NCBI RefSeq assembly: GCF_002879865.1
Contig: NZ_PNXY01000040.1
Span: 1-46,359, forward strand
Direction of reading: 5' to 3'
Length of the DNA stretch: 46,359 nucleotides
From: Paraburkholderia rhynchosiae
GTDB taxonomy: Bacteria > Pseudomonadota > Gammaproteobacteria > Burkholderiales > Burkholderiaceae
Positions 8,423 to 16,332 of the stretch are shown piece by piece. How positions within the stretch are numbered: the first letter of the stretch is position 1; each line of letters opens with the position of its first letter. The translations under genes were made by a program, and so were the position numbers. The notes under the pieces were generated by a model. The model was given only the letters and a program-made list of their open reading frames with translations. It ran no database searches and was not told the DNA's origin.

Positions 8423-8745
8423 CATCGAACGCAGAATATTTCGCCCGCTACGAGGCTATCGCAGCGTTGTCCTGCCGCATGCTGATGGCTGCCCGACGCG
8501 CCCTGTGGAACGATCTCGTCCACTTGCAGGAAGAGTACCGGCAGCTCGTGGACGCGTTGAAAGACGCCGAAACCGGCGTCAAGCTCGACGAGACGGAGCG
8601 CCTGCGCAAGTACGCGCTGATCCGGCAAATCCTCTCGGACGACGCCGCGATCCGCGATCTGGCGAATCCGAGCCTGGCCAAGCTGTCGGCGCTGTTCGGT
8701 GGACGGCCGTCCCGGGTGCTGAAAGAGCTGTACGGGGCGCGCTGA
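8419..8745 (+). CDS. fliT: Flagellar protein FliT (FliD chaperone)
   Basis: 108 residues, all-helical, beginning MTSNAEYFARYEAIAALSCRMLMAARRALWNDLVHLQEEY. The length, the early aromatic helix, the coupling to fliS by an ATGA overlap and the C-terminal LGGRPSRVLKELY-like helix fit FliT, which chaperones the filament cap FliD and in enterobacteria also inhibits FlhDC. FliT sequences diverge widely, so the identification leans on context. Confidence 0.85.
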   Translation: MTSNAEYFARYEAIAALSCRMLMAARRALWNDLVHLQEEYRQLVDALKDAETGVKLDETERLRKYALIRQILSDDAAIRDLANPSLAKLSALFGGRPSRVLKELYGAR

Positions 8746-8812
8746 GTTTGGCCGCGAGGCGTCTGACTGTATGAATTGAGCGCGTTGCCGCCAATGTGAC
8801 CAAGGAATCGGC

Positions 8813-10282
8813 ATGAACGGAATCGACACGGCCCTCGCATCGCTGCTCGCGACCCGCGTCGACAGCCTGCTCAACATCGCGCCTGGCAGAGCGGCCACCG
8901 CGCAGACGGGCGCGGCGGACGTCGAGACGGCACCGGCCACGGTCGCTCCCGTCGTCACGCCGGCGCCGCAGCCTTCCGCGCAGACCGCGCTGTCCGCCGT
9001 CGCGCTGACCCTCAACGCGATCGTGCGTTCGGGCGGCGAGGCGACTCCCGCTGTGGTCGGCCAGACACCGATCTGGCCCGCCGCTCCCGCACTCGATGTC
9101 GAACTCGGCGCCTTACCGCTGTTCGACGCGCCCGCCTCGCCCAATACTGCTTCGAACGCCGCTTCCAGTACCGCCGCCTCGGCCGCCACCGCCAATGTCG
9201 CGGCGGCCCAGGTGCCGGTCGCGGCGCTTGCGGCCGCGCTTGCGCAGACGGTCGGCGACAGCGGTCTCTTCTACGAAGCGCATCTCGCGCAATGGCTGAG
9301 CGGCCAGCGCTCGCCCGAGACGCTGGCCAGCGAGGCGCAAAACAAGCTCGTGGCCGCCGCGCAATTGCCGCTGAATTGGGCGAGCGATGCGGGCGAAGCG
9401 CCGTCTACGCAGACTGCCGGAAGGCCGGGCATGAGCGCCGCCGCGAATGGTTCGCAGGGCGCCGCGGAATCGAATGACCCTAACGCTGCCAATCCCGCCG
9501 GCCGCGCGATGCCGTCGATCGATACGGCGCACGCGGCGCGCTTCGTCGCCGGTGAGGTGCTGGCCAGTTCCCTGTCGGACCTGAACGGGCAGTCCACCCA
9601 TGCGGGCATGCATAACGCGGCGGCGCCAACGGCTGACGGCACCTCGTCGCAGAACGCGCCGATAGCGGCCGCGGTTCATCCCGCGACCGTGCCGCTGGTG
9701 CGTCAGCAGCTCGATCTGCTTGCGACCGGGCAGTTCCGCTGGACCGGCGAAGCGTGGCCCGGCGCGAAGCTCGACTGGACCGTCGAGCAGGACGGTGACG
9801 AGTGGGATCGCAGCGGCGGCGGCACGGCCAGTGAGGACGATCAGCCGTGGCGCACGCGCCTCACGTTGTCGCTGCCGACGCTCGGCACCGTCGACGCCGA
9901 ATTGACGCTGACCGGCATGCGGCTCGTCGCGCGCGTTCAGGCGAGTCCCGGCGGGGCGGCGCGCCTCGCGATGCAAGGCGAGAGTTTCCGTCAGCGGCTC
10001 GCAGCGGCGGGCATCCAGTTGAACGGTTTGACGATTCGCGAGATTGGCGGCGGCACGCCCGCCACCGGCGCGGCGGGGGCAGGCGCTGCGGCTGCTGCTC
10101 AGGCAGCGGCTTCGGCGTATGCGCGCTCGGCTTCGGCGGGGAGTTCGGCGGGTGTCAGCGCTTCGGCTGCGTCGGCTGCCTTCGCGGCCACAGCAAGCAC
10201 CGCAGCGGCGAACGGCCGCCGCACGTCGCGCGCGGCCAGCCCCGCCACAGCGCCGCTCGACGACTTCGACTGGGACATGTGA
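8813..10282 (+). CDS. Second FliK-like hook-length control-domain protein
   Basis: 489 residues. The first about 320 residues are Ala/Thr/Pro-rich and low in complexity. From about residue 341 a Flg_hook-like (FliK C-terminal) domain follows: WRTRLTLSLPTLGTVDAELTL, then MRLVARVQASPGGAARLAM, then ESFRQRLAAAGIQLNGLTI. An Ala/Ser-rich tail ends with DDFDWDM. It differs from the FliK at 1-1526, so the window holds two proteins with this domain. Its stop shares one base with the start of the FlhB-C-like gene, implying coupled translation and a joint role in export switching. The function is inferred; it may act as an alternative ruler or as an adaptor. Confidence 0.8.
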   Translation: MNGIDTALASLLATRVDSLLNIAPGRAATAQTGAADVETAPATVAPVVTPAPQPSAQTALSAVALTLNAIVRSGGEATPAVVGQTPIWPAAPALDVELGALPLFDAPASPNTASNAASSTAASAATANVAAAQVPVAALAAALAQTVGDSGLFYEAHLAQWLSGQRSPETLASEAQNKLVAAAQLPLNWASDAGEAPSTQTAGRPGMSAAANGSQGAAESNDPNAANPAGRAMPSIDTAHAARFVAGEVLASSLSDLNGQSTHAGMHNAAAPTADGTSSQNAPIAAAVHPATVPLVRQQLDLLATGQFRWTGEAWPGAKLDWTVEQDGDEWDRSGGGTASEDDQPWRTRLTLSLPTLGTVDAELTLTGMRLVARVQASPGGAARLAMQGESFRQRLAAAGIQLNGLTIREIGGGTPATGAAGAGAAAAAQAAASAYARSASAGSSAGVSASAASAAFAATASTAAANGRRTSRAASPATAPLDDFDWDM

Positions 10283-10653
10283 TGAGCCGCAAACATCGCC
10301 GCAGCGCGGCTGCGCTAGTCTACGACGCCCAAGGCGGCGAGGCCGCACCGCGCGTGATCGCGAAGGGCTACGGGATGCTCGCCGAGATGATCGTGCAGCG
10401 AGCCAGGGAAGCCGGCCTCTATGTGCACGAAGCGCCCGAAATGGTCTCCCTGCTGATGCAGGTGGACCTCGATGCGCGCATTCCGCCGCAGCTTTATCAG
10501 GCGGTGGCGGAATTGCTGGCGTGGCTGCATCGCCTGGAAAGCGGTGCGGAGAATGAGCCGGCGCAAGATGCGCCGGGCAGTGTCCGCGGCGGCGCGCAGG
10601 ATGTCACCGACGTCGTCGCGGTGGATGTGGGTGGCGGGGCTGCTGCGCGGTAA
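10282..10653 (+). CDS. Stand-alone FlhB C-terminal-domain protein (FlhX/FhlB type)
   Basis: 123 residues from the ATG at 10282, which overlaps the previous stop (TGATG). The sequence AALVYDAQGGEAAPRVIAKG, then GLYVHEAPEMVSLLMQVDLD, then IPPQLYQAVAELLAWLHRL aligns with the cytoplasmic export-switch domain of FlhB/EscU. It begins almost exactly where FlhB would start after autocleavage: there is no NPTH motif and no membrane segment. Such free domains (FlhX/FhlB) are known to replace or modulate the cleaved FlhB fragment. Pairing with a FliK-domain protein suggests they interact, as FliK and FlhB do. The last 35 residues are variable. The family is clear, the role inferred. Confidence 0.85.
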   Translation: MSRKHRRSAAALVYDAQGGEAAPRVIAKGYGMLAEMIVQRAREAGLYVHEAPEMVSLLMQVDLDARIPPQLYQAVAELLAWLHRLESGAENEPAQDAPGSVRGGAQDVTDVVAVDVGGGAAAR

Positions 10654-10668
10654 GGGCGTTAGCCGAAT

Positions 10669-10688
10669 GGTCAGCGGTGGTCAGCGGT
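10669..10688. repeat. Ten-base tandem duplication
   Basis: Two adjacent copies of GGTCAGCGGT in the convergent gap between the FlhB-C-like gene and the aldehyde dehydrogenase. No function is apparent. Confidence 0.6.
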
Positions 10689-10725
10689 TCAGGCAGCGGC
10701 ATTTGCGCCTTGGTGGATAACCCCC

Positions 10726-12144
10726 TCAAAACCGCATCATCAACTTCAGTAGCACATTCACGCGCTTGCCGTACGGCGGCGAAATCCATCCGCGCGCGTT
10801 CAGACGCGCCTGCGTCAAGACCGGCTTCATCTTCGAGAACGTGACGAAGCCTTCATAGCCGTGGTACGCGCCCATTCCGCTTGCGCCAACGCCGCCGAAC
10901 GGCAGACTTTCGCACGCCAGATGCATCAGCGTTTCGTTGATCGCCATGCCGCCGGCGACGGTTTCGTGCGTGACGCGTTCGATGGTGGCCGCGTCGTCCG
11001 CATACAGATACAGCGCGAGCGGGCGCGGCCGGGCGTTGATCCACGCGATGGCGTCGTCGAGCGTGTCGTACGGGACGATGGGGAGCAGCGGTCCAAAGAT
11101 TTCCTCCTGCATCAGCTCGCAATCGTCCGGCGCGTTCGTCACGGCGACGAGCGGATAGCGGCGGCTCGCCGCATCGGGCGCGCTGTCAGTCAGCGGATGC
11201 AGTTGCGCGCCGGTGGCCTGCGCTTCGTCGGCGAGACGCTCCAGCCGCGCGAAGTGGTGCGGCGAAATGATCGACGTGTAGTCCGGATTGTGCGCGCAGC
11301 CCGGATACATTTTCGCCATCCGCACGCGCGCCCGTTCGATGAACGCCTGCTCCTTGCCGCGCGGCACCAGCACATAGTCCGGCGCGACGCAGGTCTGCCC
11401 CGCGTTGAGCGTCTTGCCGGCGACGAGGTTATCCACGGCATTGTCGAAACGCGCATGCGCGCCGATGATCGCTGGCGACTTGCCGCCGAGTTCGAGCGTG
11501 ACCGGCGTCAGATTGTCGGCGGCGGCGCGCATCACTTCATGGCCGATCTTCGTCGAACCGGTAAATAGAAGATGGTCGAAAGGCAGCGCGCTGAACGCGG
11601 CGGCGAGCGCGGCGCCGCCGTTCACGACCGCGACGTGATCGCGTGCAAAAGTCTGGCCGATCAACTGCTCGAACAACGCCGACGTGCGCGGCGTCAGTTC
11701 GGACATCTTGACGATCGCGCGATTGCCAGCGGTCAACGCGCTGATGAGCGGCCCGGCGGCGAGCAGCACCGGATAATTCCACGGCACGATGATGCCGACC
11801 ACGCCGAGCGGCTGCGGCACCACCTTCGCGCGAGCCGGCAACAGCCATTTGTTGGTGCTGCGGCGCTGCAGTCTCATCCACCGTTTGCCGTGCCGCAGCG
11901 CCGCGTCGATTTCTTCCTTCACCAGCAGGAATTCCGCGAGCAGCACTTCCTGCTTCGCGCGATTGCCGAAGTCGGCGCTGATTGCATCGGCGAATGCGTC
12001 GCGATTATCGAGCAGCACTTTGCGCAGCGCTTTCAGATGCGCCGCGCGCGTTTCCCATGACGGATACGGCGCGCGCAAATACGCGTGACGTTGATCGCGA
12101 AGCAGCGTCTTTAGCGCGGCGGCATCGGGCAAATCGTTCTTCAT
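10726..12144 (-). CDS. Coniferyl-type aldehyde dehydrogenase
   Basis: 472 residues of the NAD(P)-dependent aldehyde dehydrogenase superfamily. Visible: PWNYPVLLAAGPLISALTAGN, the catalytic-base motif VTLELGGKSPAI (Glu near residue 215), the nucleophile motif NAGQTCVAPDYVLVP (Cys near 249) and the ESLPFGGVGASGMGAYHG segment. The short N-terminus, the WMRLQRRSTNKWLLPARAKV stretch and the hydrophobic-basic C-terminus resemble the coniferyl aldehyde dehydrogenase (CalB)/membrane-type ALDH subgroup, which oxidises lignin-derived or long-chain aldehydes to acids. It is transcribed toward the flagellar genes, and the AidB-like gene lies upstream on the same strand. The exact substrate cannot be read from the sequence. 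Confidence 0.85.
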   Translation of the reverse strand: MKNDLPDAAALKTLLRDQRHAYLRAPYPSWETRAAHLKALRKVLLDNRDAFADAISADFGNRAKQEVLLAEFLLVKEEIDAALRHGKRWMRLQRRSTNKWLLPARAKVVPQPLGVVGIIVPWNYPVLLAAGPLISALTAGNRAIVKMSELTPRTSALFEQLIGQTFARDHVAVVNGGAALAAAFSALPFDHLLFTGSTKIGHEVMRAAADNLTPVTLELGGKSPAIIGAHARFDNAVDNLVAGKTLNAGQTCVAPDYVLVPRGKEQAFIERARVRMAKMYPGCAHNPDYTSIISPHHFARLERLADEAQATGAQLHPLTDSAPDAASRRYPLVAVTNAPDDCELMQEEIFGPLLPIVPYDTLDDAIAWINARPRPLALYLYADDAATIERVTHETVAGGMAINETLMHLACESLPFGGVGASGMGAYHGYEGFVTFSKMKPVLTQARLNARGWISPPYGKRVNVLLKLMMRF

Positions 12145-12267
12145 TGTTCTGTATTCCCTGATGAAAGATGCGCGGTCGGGCCGCCTCTTGTTGATGTCGT
12201 TGCTGTCGTTACTGTGGTTGCTGCGTGTTGTGCTTGTCGGGTTGGTTGCCGCTGGATGCGTCTGAGT

Positions 12268-13953
12268 TCAGCCAGGAAATGCCCGTTCGATGATCGCCGC
12301 GTGATCGAACGCCGCGGGCAGCGTGCCGTACACGCGGCCGCTTTCGCCGCAGCCGTCGGCAAGACGCGTGGCGATGAACGCGTCGGCGACAGTCGCGGGC
12401 GCATGCTTGACGAGCAGCACGGCCTGCGCGATCAACACGACTTGCTGCGCGATGCGCCGCGCCGAGCCTTCGCGATGTTCGGCCGGCCCATTGAGCGCCG
12501 TGGCGAGCTTGCCGAGCGCAGCCTTCAACGCGGGATGCGCGGCGGCATCCGCTTGCCATTCGGCGAAGAGCGCCTGCGCCGCTTCGGGTTCGCGCTCCAT
12601 CGCGCGCAGCACGTCGAGGCACATGACGTTGCCCGAGCCTTCCCAGATCGAGTTGACCGGCGCTTCGCGATAGAAGCGCGCCATCGGACCGCTTTCGACG
12701 TAACCGTTGCCGCCCCAGACTTCCATCGCTTCGCCGGTGAACTCGAGCGTGCGCTTGCAGACCCAGTATTTTGCCGCCGGCGTGACGATGCGCCGCCACG
12801 CGCGCTCGGCGGGAGCGGCCGACTCCGCATCGGCGGATTGCTCGAACGCGTGCGCGAGCCGCATGAACAGCACCGTGGCCGCTTCGGACTCCAGCGCGAG
12901 GTCGGCGAGCACGTTGCGCATCAACGGTTGATCGGCGAGTTGCCGGCCGAACGCGCTGCGGTGGCGCGCATGATGGATGGCCTGCACGAGGGCCGCGCGC
13001 ATCAGCGCCGCGCTGCCGATCACGCAATCGAGCCGCGTGTAGTTCGCCATTTCGATGATGGTCGGCACGCCGCGCCCTTCGTCGCCGATCATGATGCCGA
13101 ACGCGTCGAGAAATTCGACTTCGCTGCTTGCGTTCGAGCGGTTGCCGAGCTTGTCTTTCAGACGCTGGATTTGCACCGCGTTCTTGCTGCCGTCCGGCGT
13201 GAAGCGCGGTACGAAGAAGCACGAAAGGCCGACGTGATCGTGTGTGCGTGCGAGTACGAGATGGGCGTCGCATTGCGGCGCCGAGAAAAACCATTTGTGC
13301 CCGATCAGTTCGTAGGCACCGCCGCGGCCGCCCGCGGCGATCGCATGCGCCTGGGTCTGGTTGCTGCGCACGTCCGACCCGCCCTGCTTTTCAGTCATGC
13401 CCATGCCGATCATCGCTGAGGCTTTTTGCGCGAGCGGCACATCGCGGGGATCGTGCTCGCGGGCATAGAGCTTGTCGCGCAGCGTGTCGAACAATTGAGG
13501 CTCGCGCTGCAACACCGGAATGCTCGCGAAGGTCATGGTCAATGGGCACAACGAGCCGGATTCGATCTGCGCATGCAGGAAATAACCGGCGCAGCGTGCG
13601 GCCATCGCGCCGGGCTGCGGATCGGAAAACGGCAGCGCGTGCAGTCCCTCGCGACGCAGCAGCGACAACAACTCATGCCACGCGGGATGAAACTCGAGCG
13701 CGTCGATACGCTCGCCGCGTGGGCTGTGCGTGAACAGCTCCGGCGTGTGCCGGTTGGCGAGTTCGGCGAGCGCTAGCGTGTCCGGCGTGGTGAGCGCCGC
13801 GCCGTGCCGCAGCAGCGCGTCGCGATGCCACGCGGCGCCGTCGCGTTCGAGCGCGGCGGACAACGCGGCGTCGCTGGAAAAAAGGTTGTAGTCCGCGAGC
13901 GGCGGCACCTGATTGGTGACCTCGTGGGTCAGGCCGAAGCTATGGCGTTGCAT
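12268..13953 (-). CDS. AidB-like acyl-CoA dehydrogenase
   Basis: 561 residues from the ATG at 13953 (MQRHSFGLTHEVTNQVPPL). That start has a GGAG ribosome site; a start 24 bases upstream has none. The protein follows E. coli AidB throughout: LCPLTMTFASIPVL, IGMGMTEKQGGSDVRSNQT, GHKWFFSAPQCDAHLVLA, LKDKLGNRSNASSEVEF and NSIWEGSGNVMCLDVLRA. AidB is a flavoprotein of the acyl-CoA dehydrogenase fold, induced in the adaptive response to alkylating agents, binds DNA and has weak isovaleryl-CoA dehydrogenase activity. Here no ada or alkB neighbour is present; the gene sits beside an aldehyde dehydrogenase, 123 bases upstream of it, so a metabolic role is equally possible. Confidence 0.88.
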   Translation of the reverse strand: MQRHSFGLTHEVTNQVPPLADYNLFSSDAALSAALERDGAAWHRDALLRHGAALTTPDTLALAELANRHTPELFTHSPRGERIDALEFHPAWHELLSLLRREGLHALPFSDPQPGAMAARCAGYFLHAQIESGSLCPLTMTFASIPVLQREPQLFDTLRDKLYAREHDPRDVPLAQKASAMIGMGMTEKQGGSDVRSNQTQAHAIAAGGRGGAYELIGHKWFFSAPQCDAHLVLARTHDHVGLSCFFVPRFTPDGSKNAVQIQRLKDKLGNRSNASSEVEFLDAFGIMIGDEGRGVPTIIEMANYTRLDCVIGSAALMRAALVQAIHHARHRSAFGRQLADQPLMRNVLADLALESEAATVLFMRLAHAFEQSADAESAAPAERAWRRIVTPAAKYWVCKRTLEFTGEAMEVWGGNGYVESGPMARFYREAPVNSIWEGSGNVMCLDVLRAMEREPEAAQALFAEWQADAAAHPALKAALGKLATALNGPAEHREGSARRIAQQVVLIAQAVLLVKHAPATVADAFIATRLADGCGESGRVYGTLPAAFDHAAIIERAFPG

Positions 13954-14327
13954 CTGCTGTCTCCGTTCGCCGCGCATTCGCAGCGGTTCGCCGACGCGCT
14001 TTCGTGCGCGGTCTGTGGCCCGTTCATCGCCGTTTCGGTGGCCGGCTTGGTGGTGCTAATCGGCGTACGCTGTTTGACCGCTGCATGCCTTGCCACGCGT
14101 TGAAAGCGTGACACGCGCGGGCGCTGTTTGAATGACGCGCATGGCCGTCTGGCGGGCGTGTGCACGTCTTTCATCATAGGGTCACCGGGGCGCTCGTGTT
14201 TAGAGTAATCGCTCTCACGCGAAGCCGCCGCGGCCTCCGAACGCTCCCTACAATGCCGATCAAACACACGTAGACAAGTGTGCACGAGACAGGGTGCGCG
14301 AGCAACGCGAGCCCATCAGGAGGAGCG
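13954..14327. promoter_or_regulatory. Divergent spacer between the AidB-like and GMC genes
   Basis: About 370 bases with no gene I can support. It must hold divergent promoters. Toward the GMC gene a TACAAT (14249-14254) could be a -10, without a recognisable -35, and a small inverted repeat CACAC-N8-GTGTG (14265-14282) lies just after it as a possible operator. A second short inverted repeat, CACGC-N7-GCGTG, lies near 14096. A strong ribosome site, CAGGAGGAGCG, precedes the GMC start. Confidence 0.35.
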
Positions 14328-15986
14328 ATGGAATACGACTACATCATCGTAGGTGCGGGCTCGGGCGGCTGCGCGCTCGCGAGCCGTCTCGCGGACGACT
14401 GTCCCGACGCGACGATCGCGCTGATCGAAGCGGGGCCGCACACGAACCGCAATCTGCTCGTCAATCTGCCGGTCGGTGTGGCGGCGGTCGTGCCGAACAA
14501 ACTAGAAACGAATTACGGCTATCTGACGACGCCGCAAGCGGGCCTCGCCGGCCGACAAGGCTATCAGCCGCGAGGGCGCGGCTTCGGCGGATCGAGCGCC
14601 ATCAACGCGATGATCTACACGCGCGGCCATCCACTCGATTACGACGAATGGGCGCAACTGGGCTGCGACGGCTGGTCGTGGAATGACGTGCTGCCGTACT
14701 TCCGCCGCGCCGAGCGCAACGAGCGCGGCGCCGACGCGTGGCACGGCGACAGCGGTCCGCTCGCGGTGTCGGATTTGCGCTATCGGAATCCGTTTTCCAA
14801 GCGTTTTGTGCAGGCGGCGATGGAAGCCGGCTACAAGCCGAACCATGATTTCAACGGCGCCGATCAGGAAGGCGTCGGCTTCTACCAGGTCACACAGCGC
14901 GATGGCCGACGTTGCAGCGTCGCGCGTGCCTATATCTACGATCGTCAGCGCGCCAATCTGCACACCATCGCGGATGCGACGGTGCTGCGGGTCATATTCG
15001 AAGGCAAGCGCGCGAGCGGCGTCGAGATTGTGCGCGGCGGCCACCGCGAGACGCTCAAGGCGCGCGTGGAAATCGTGCTGGCGGCGGGCGCATTCAATTC
15101 GCCGCAACTATTGATGTGCTCCGGCATCGGGCCGGCCGCGCATCTGCAAGCGCACGGCATCGAGGTATTGCACGATGCGCCCGAGGTCGGGCAGAACCTG
15201 ATCGACCACGTCGATTTCACGATCAACAAGCGCGTGTCCTCGATCGAGCCGACCGGTTTCTCGGTTCGCGGCATCGCGCGAATGGTGCCGCAGTTCATCA
15301 CGTTCATGCGCCACGGACGCGGCATGCTGTCGAGCAACGTCGCGGAGGCGGGCGGCTTTCTGAAGAGCAAGCCGACGCTTGAGCGGCCGGATTTGCAACT
15401 GCATTTCTGCGCGGCTCTCGTCGACGATCACAACCGTCGCATGCGCTGGGGTCACGGCTATTCGCTGCATGTGTGCGTGTTGCGGCCATTCAGCCGAGGC
15501 ACCGTGACGCTCGCAAGTGCCGACGCGCGCATCGCGCCCGTGATCGATCCGCGTTTTCTCAGCGATTCGCGCGATCTCGATCTGCTGGTCGAAGGCGTGC
15601 AGATGGCGCGGCGTATTCTCGACGCGCCGTCGCTCGCGCTGCAGGGCGGCCGCGAGCTGTATACGCGGCCTGGACAGACCGACGCGGAGTTGCGCCGGAC
15701 CATCGCCGAGCACGCCGACACGATCTATCACCCGGTGGCGACCTGCCGGATGGGCGGCGACGCGCGTTCGGTCGTCGATCCGCAATTGCGCGTGCGAGGT
15801 GTCACGGGACTGCGAATCGTCGATGCATCGGTGATGCCGACGCTGATCGGCGGCAATACGAACTCGCCCACGGTGATGATCGGCGAGCGCGCGGCCGGAT
15901 TGATCGCGGCGAGCCGTCGCCAGCCGGAAGCGATGGAGTTGCTGGGCGCCGTGGCAACCGCGGCGCCGGCGGGCAATGCCGTGTGA
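14328..15986 (+). CDS. GMC-family FAD-dependent oxidoreductase
   Basis: 552 residues. The start at 14328 (MEYDYIIVGAGSGGCALASR) is set by the CAGGAGGAGCG ribosome site and by the dinucleotide-binding fold beginning at residue 3; a longer reading adds 16 unrelated residues. GMC signatures are present: GRGFGGSSAINAMIYTRGHP (about 80-100), GAFNSPQLLMCSGIGP (about 257-272) and the C-terminal active site YHPVATCRMGG with NTNSPTVMIGERAA. The family includes choline dehydrogenase (BetA) and AlkJ-type alcohol dehydrogenases, which oxidise alcohols to aldehydes and pass electrons to quinone. No bet genes are nearby, so I do not assign choline. Pairing with the nearby aldehyde dehydrogenase could give alcohol-to-acid oxidation. 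Confidence 0.9.
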   Translation: MEYDYIIVGAGSGGCALASRLADDCPDATIALIEAGPHTNRNLLVNLPVGVAAVVPNKLETNYGYLTTPQAGLAGRQGYQPRGRGFGGSSAINAMIYTRGHPLDYDEWAQLGCDGWSWNDVLPYFRRAERNERGADAWHGDSGPLAVSDLRYRNPFSKRFVQAAMEAGYKPNHDFNGADQEGVGFYQVTQRDGRRCSVARAYIYDRQRANLHTIADATVLRVIFEGKRASGVEIVRGGHRETLKARVEIVLAAGAFNSPQLLMCSGIGPAAHLQAHGIEVLHDAPEVGQNLIDHVDFTINKRVSSIEPTGFSVRGIARMVPQFITFMRHGRGMLSSNVAEAGGFLKSKPTLERPDLQLHFCAALVDDHNRRMRWGHGYSLHVCVLRPFSRGTVTLASADARIAPVIDPRFLSDSRDLDLLVEGVQMARRILDAPSLALQGGRELYTRPGQTDAELRRTIAEHADTIYHPVATCRMGGDARSVVDPQLRVRGVTGLRIVDASVMPTLIGGNTNSPTVMIGERAAGLIAASRRQPEAMELLGAVATAAPAGNAV

Positions 15987-16136
15987 GCGGCAGTAAGGCA
16001 CACGGCAAACGCACGGCCAAATCGCACGGCAAACGCCGGGCGTGCTCAAACAACGTCTCCTCAGAAGCCAGAGCAGCGTCGGTCAATTGCCCGCGCTGCT
16101 GAGCCATCAGATGCCGCTTATTGCCCCCAAATCTAA
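15987..16136. other. Non-coding spacer after the GMC gene
   Basis: About 150 bases with no supported gene. It contains imperfect repeats of CACGGCAAACGC (near 16002, 16025) and GC-rich sequence, with stops in all frames before the OmpA-like remnant begins. Confidence 0.5.
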
Positions 16137-16265
16137 ACGACCGCCTGCTGGCCCGCCGACTCGCTGAGTGCTCAAGGCTACGGTCAGACGCATCCGGTTG
16201 CGAGTGACGACACCGCCAGCGGACGCTTCGCCAACCGACGCATCGAGTTCGTCACGCAGCAGTAA
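16137..16265 (+). pseudogene. Remnant of an OmpA-family C-terminal domain
   Basis: Reading from just after a TAA at 16134 gives about 42 codons ending at the TAA at 16263-16265. The end reads PADSLSAQGYGQTHPVASDD, then TASGRFANRRIEFVTQQ. This is the closing part of an OmpA/Pal/MotB peptidoglycan-binding domain, where SAQGYGQ-PVASNDT-GR-NRR-E is the most conserved stretch. No start codon, upstream domain or barrel is present, so about two thirds of the domain and everything before it are gone. It is most likely a decayed outer-membrane protein gene left by a deletion. The match is by motif only but is very specific. Confidence 0.8.
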
Positions 16266-16298
16266 TGCCGGCGTTGCTAGCGCGTGAATCGTGAATAG

Positions 16299-16330
16299 AC
16301 ATGCCGCCCGGTTTGCGTCCGGCGGCATGT
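16299..16330. terminator. Hairpin terminator at the lysR 3' end
   Basis: A perfect ten-base inverted repeat (ACATGCCGCC, 16299-16308; GGCGGCATGT, 16321-16330) with a 12-base loop. It lies 2 bases from the stop of the minus-strand LysR gene and downstream of the OmpA remnant, so it could act in both directions. The T-rich tail is weak on both sides. Confidence 0.65.
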
Positions 16331-16332
16331 TG

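Noticed and set aside
14328..15986. Choline dehydrogenase (betA) assignment
   Set aside because: The GMC family is broad and no betB, betI or choline transport genes adjoin it.
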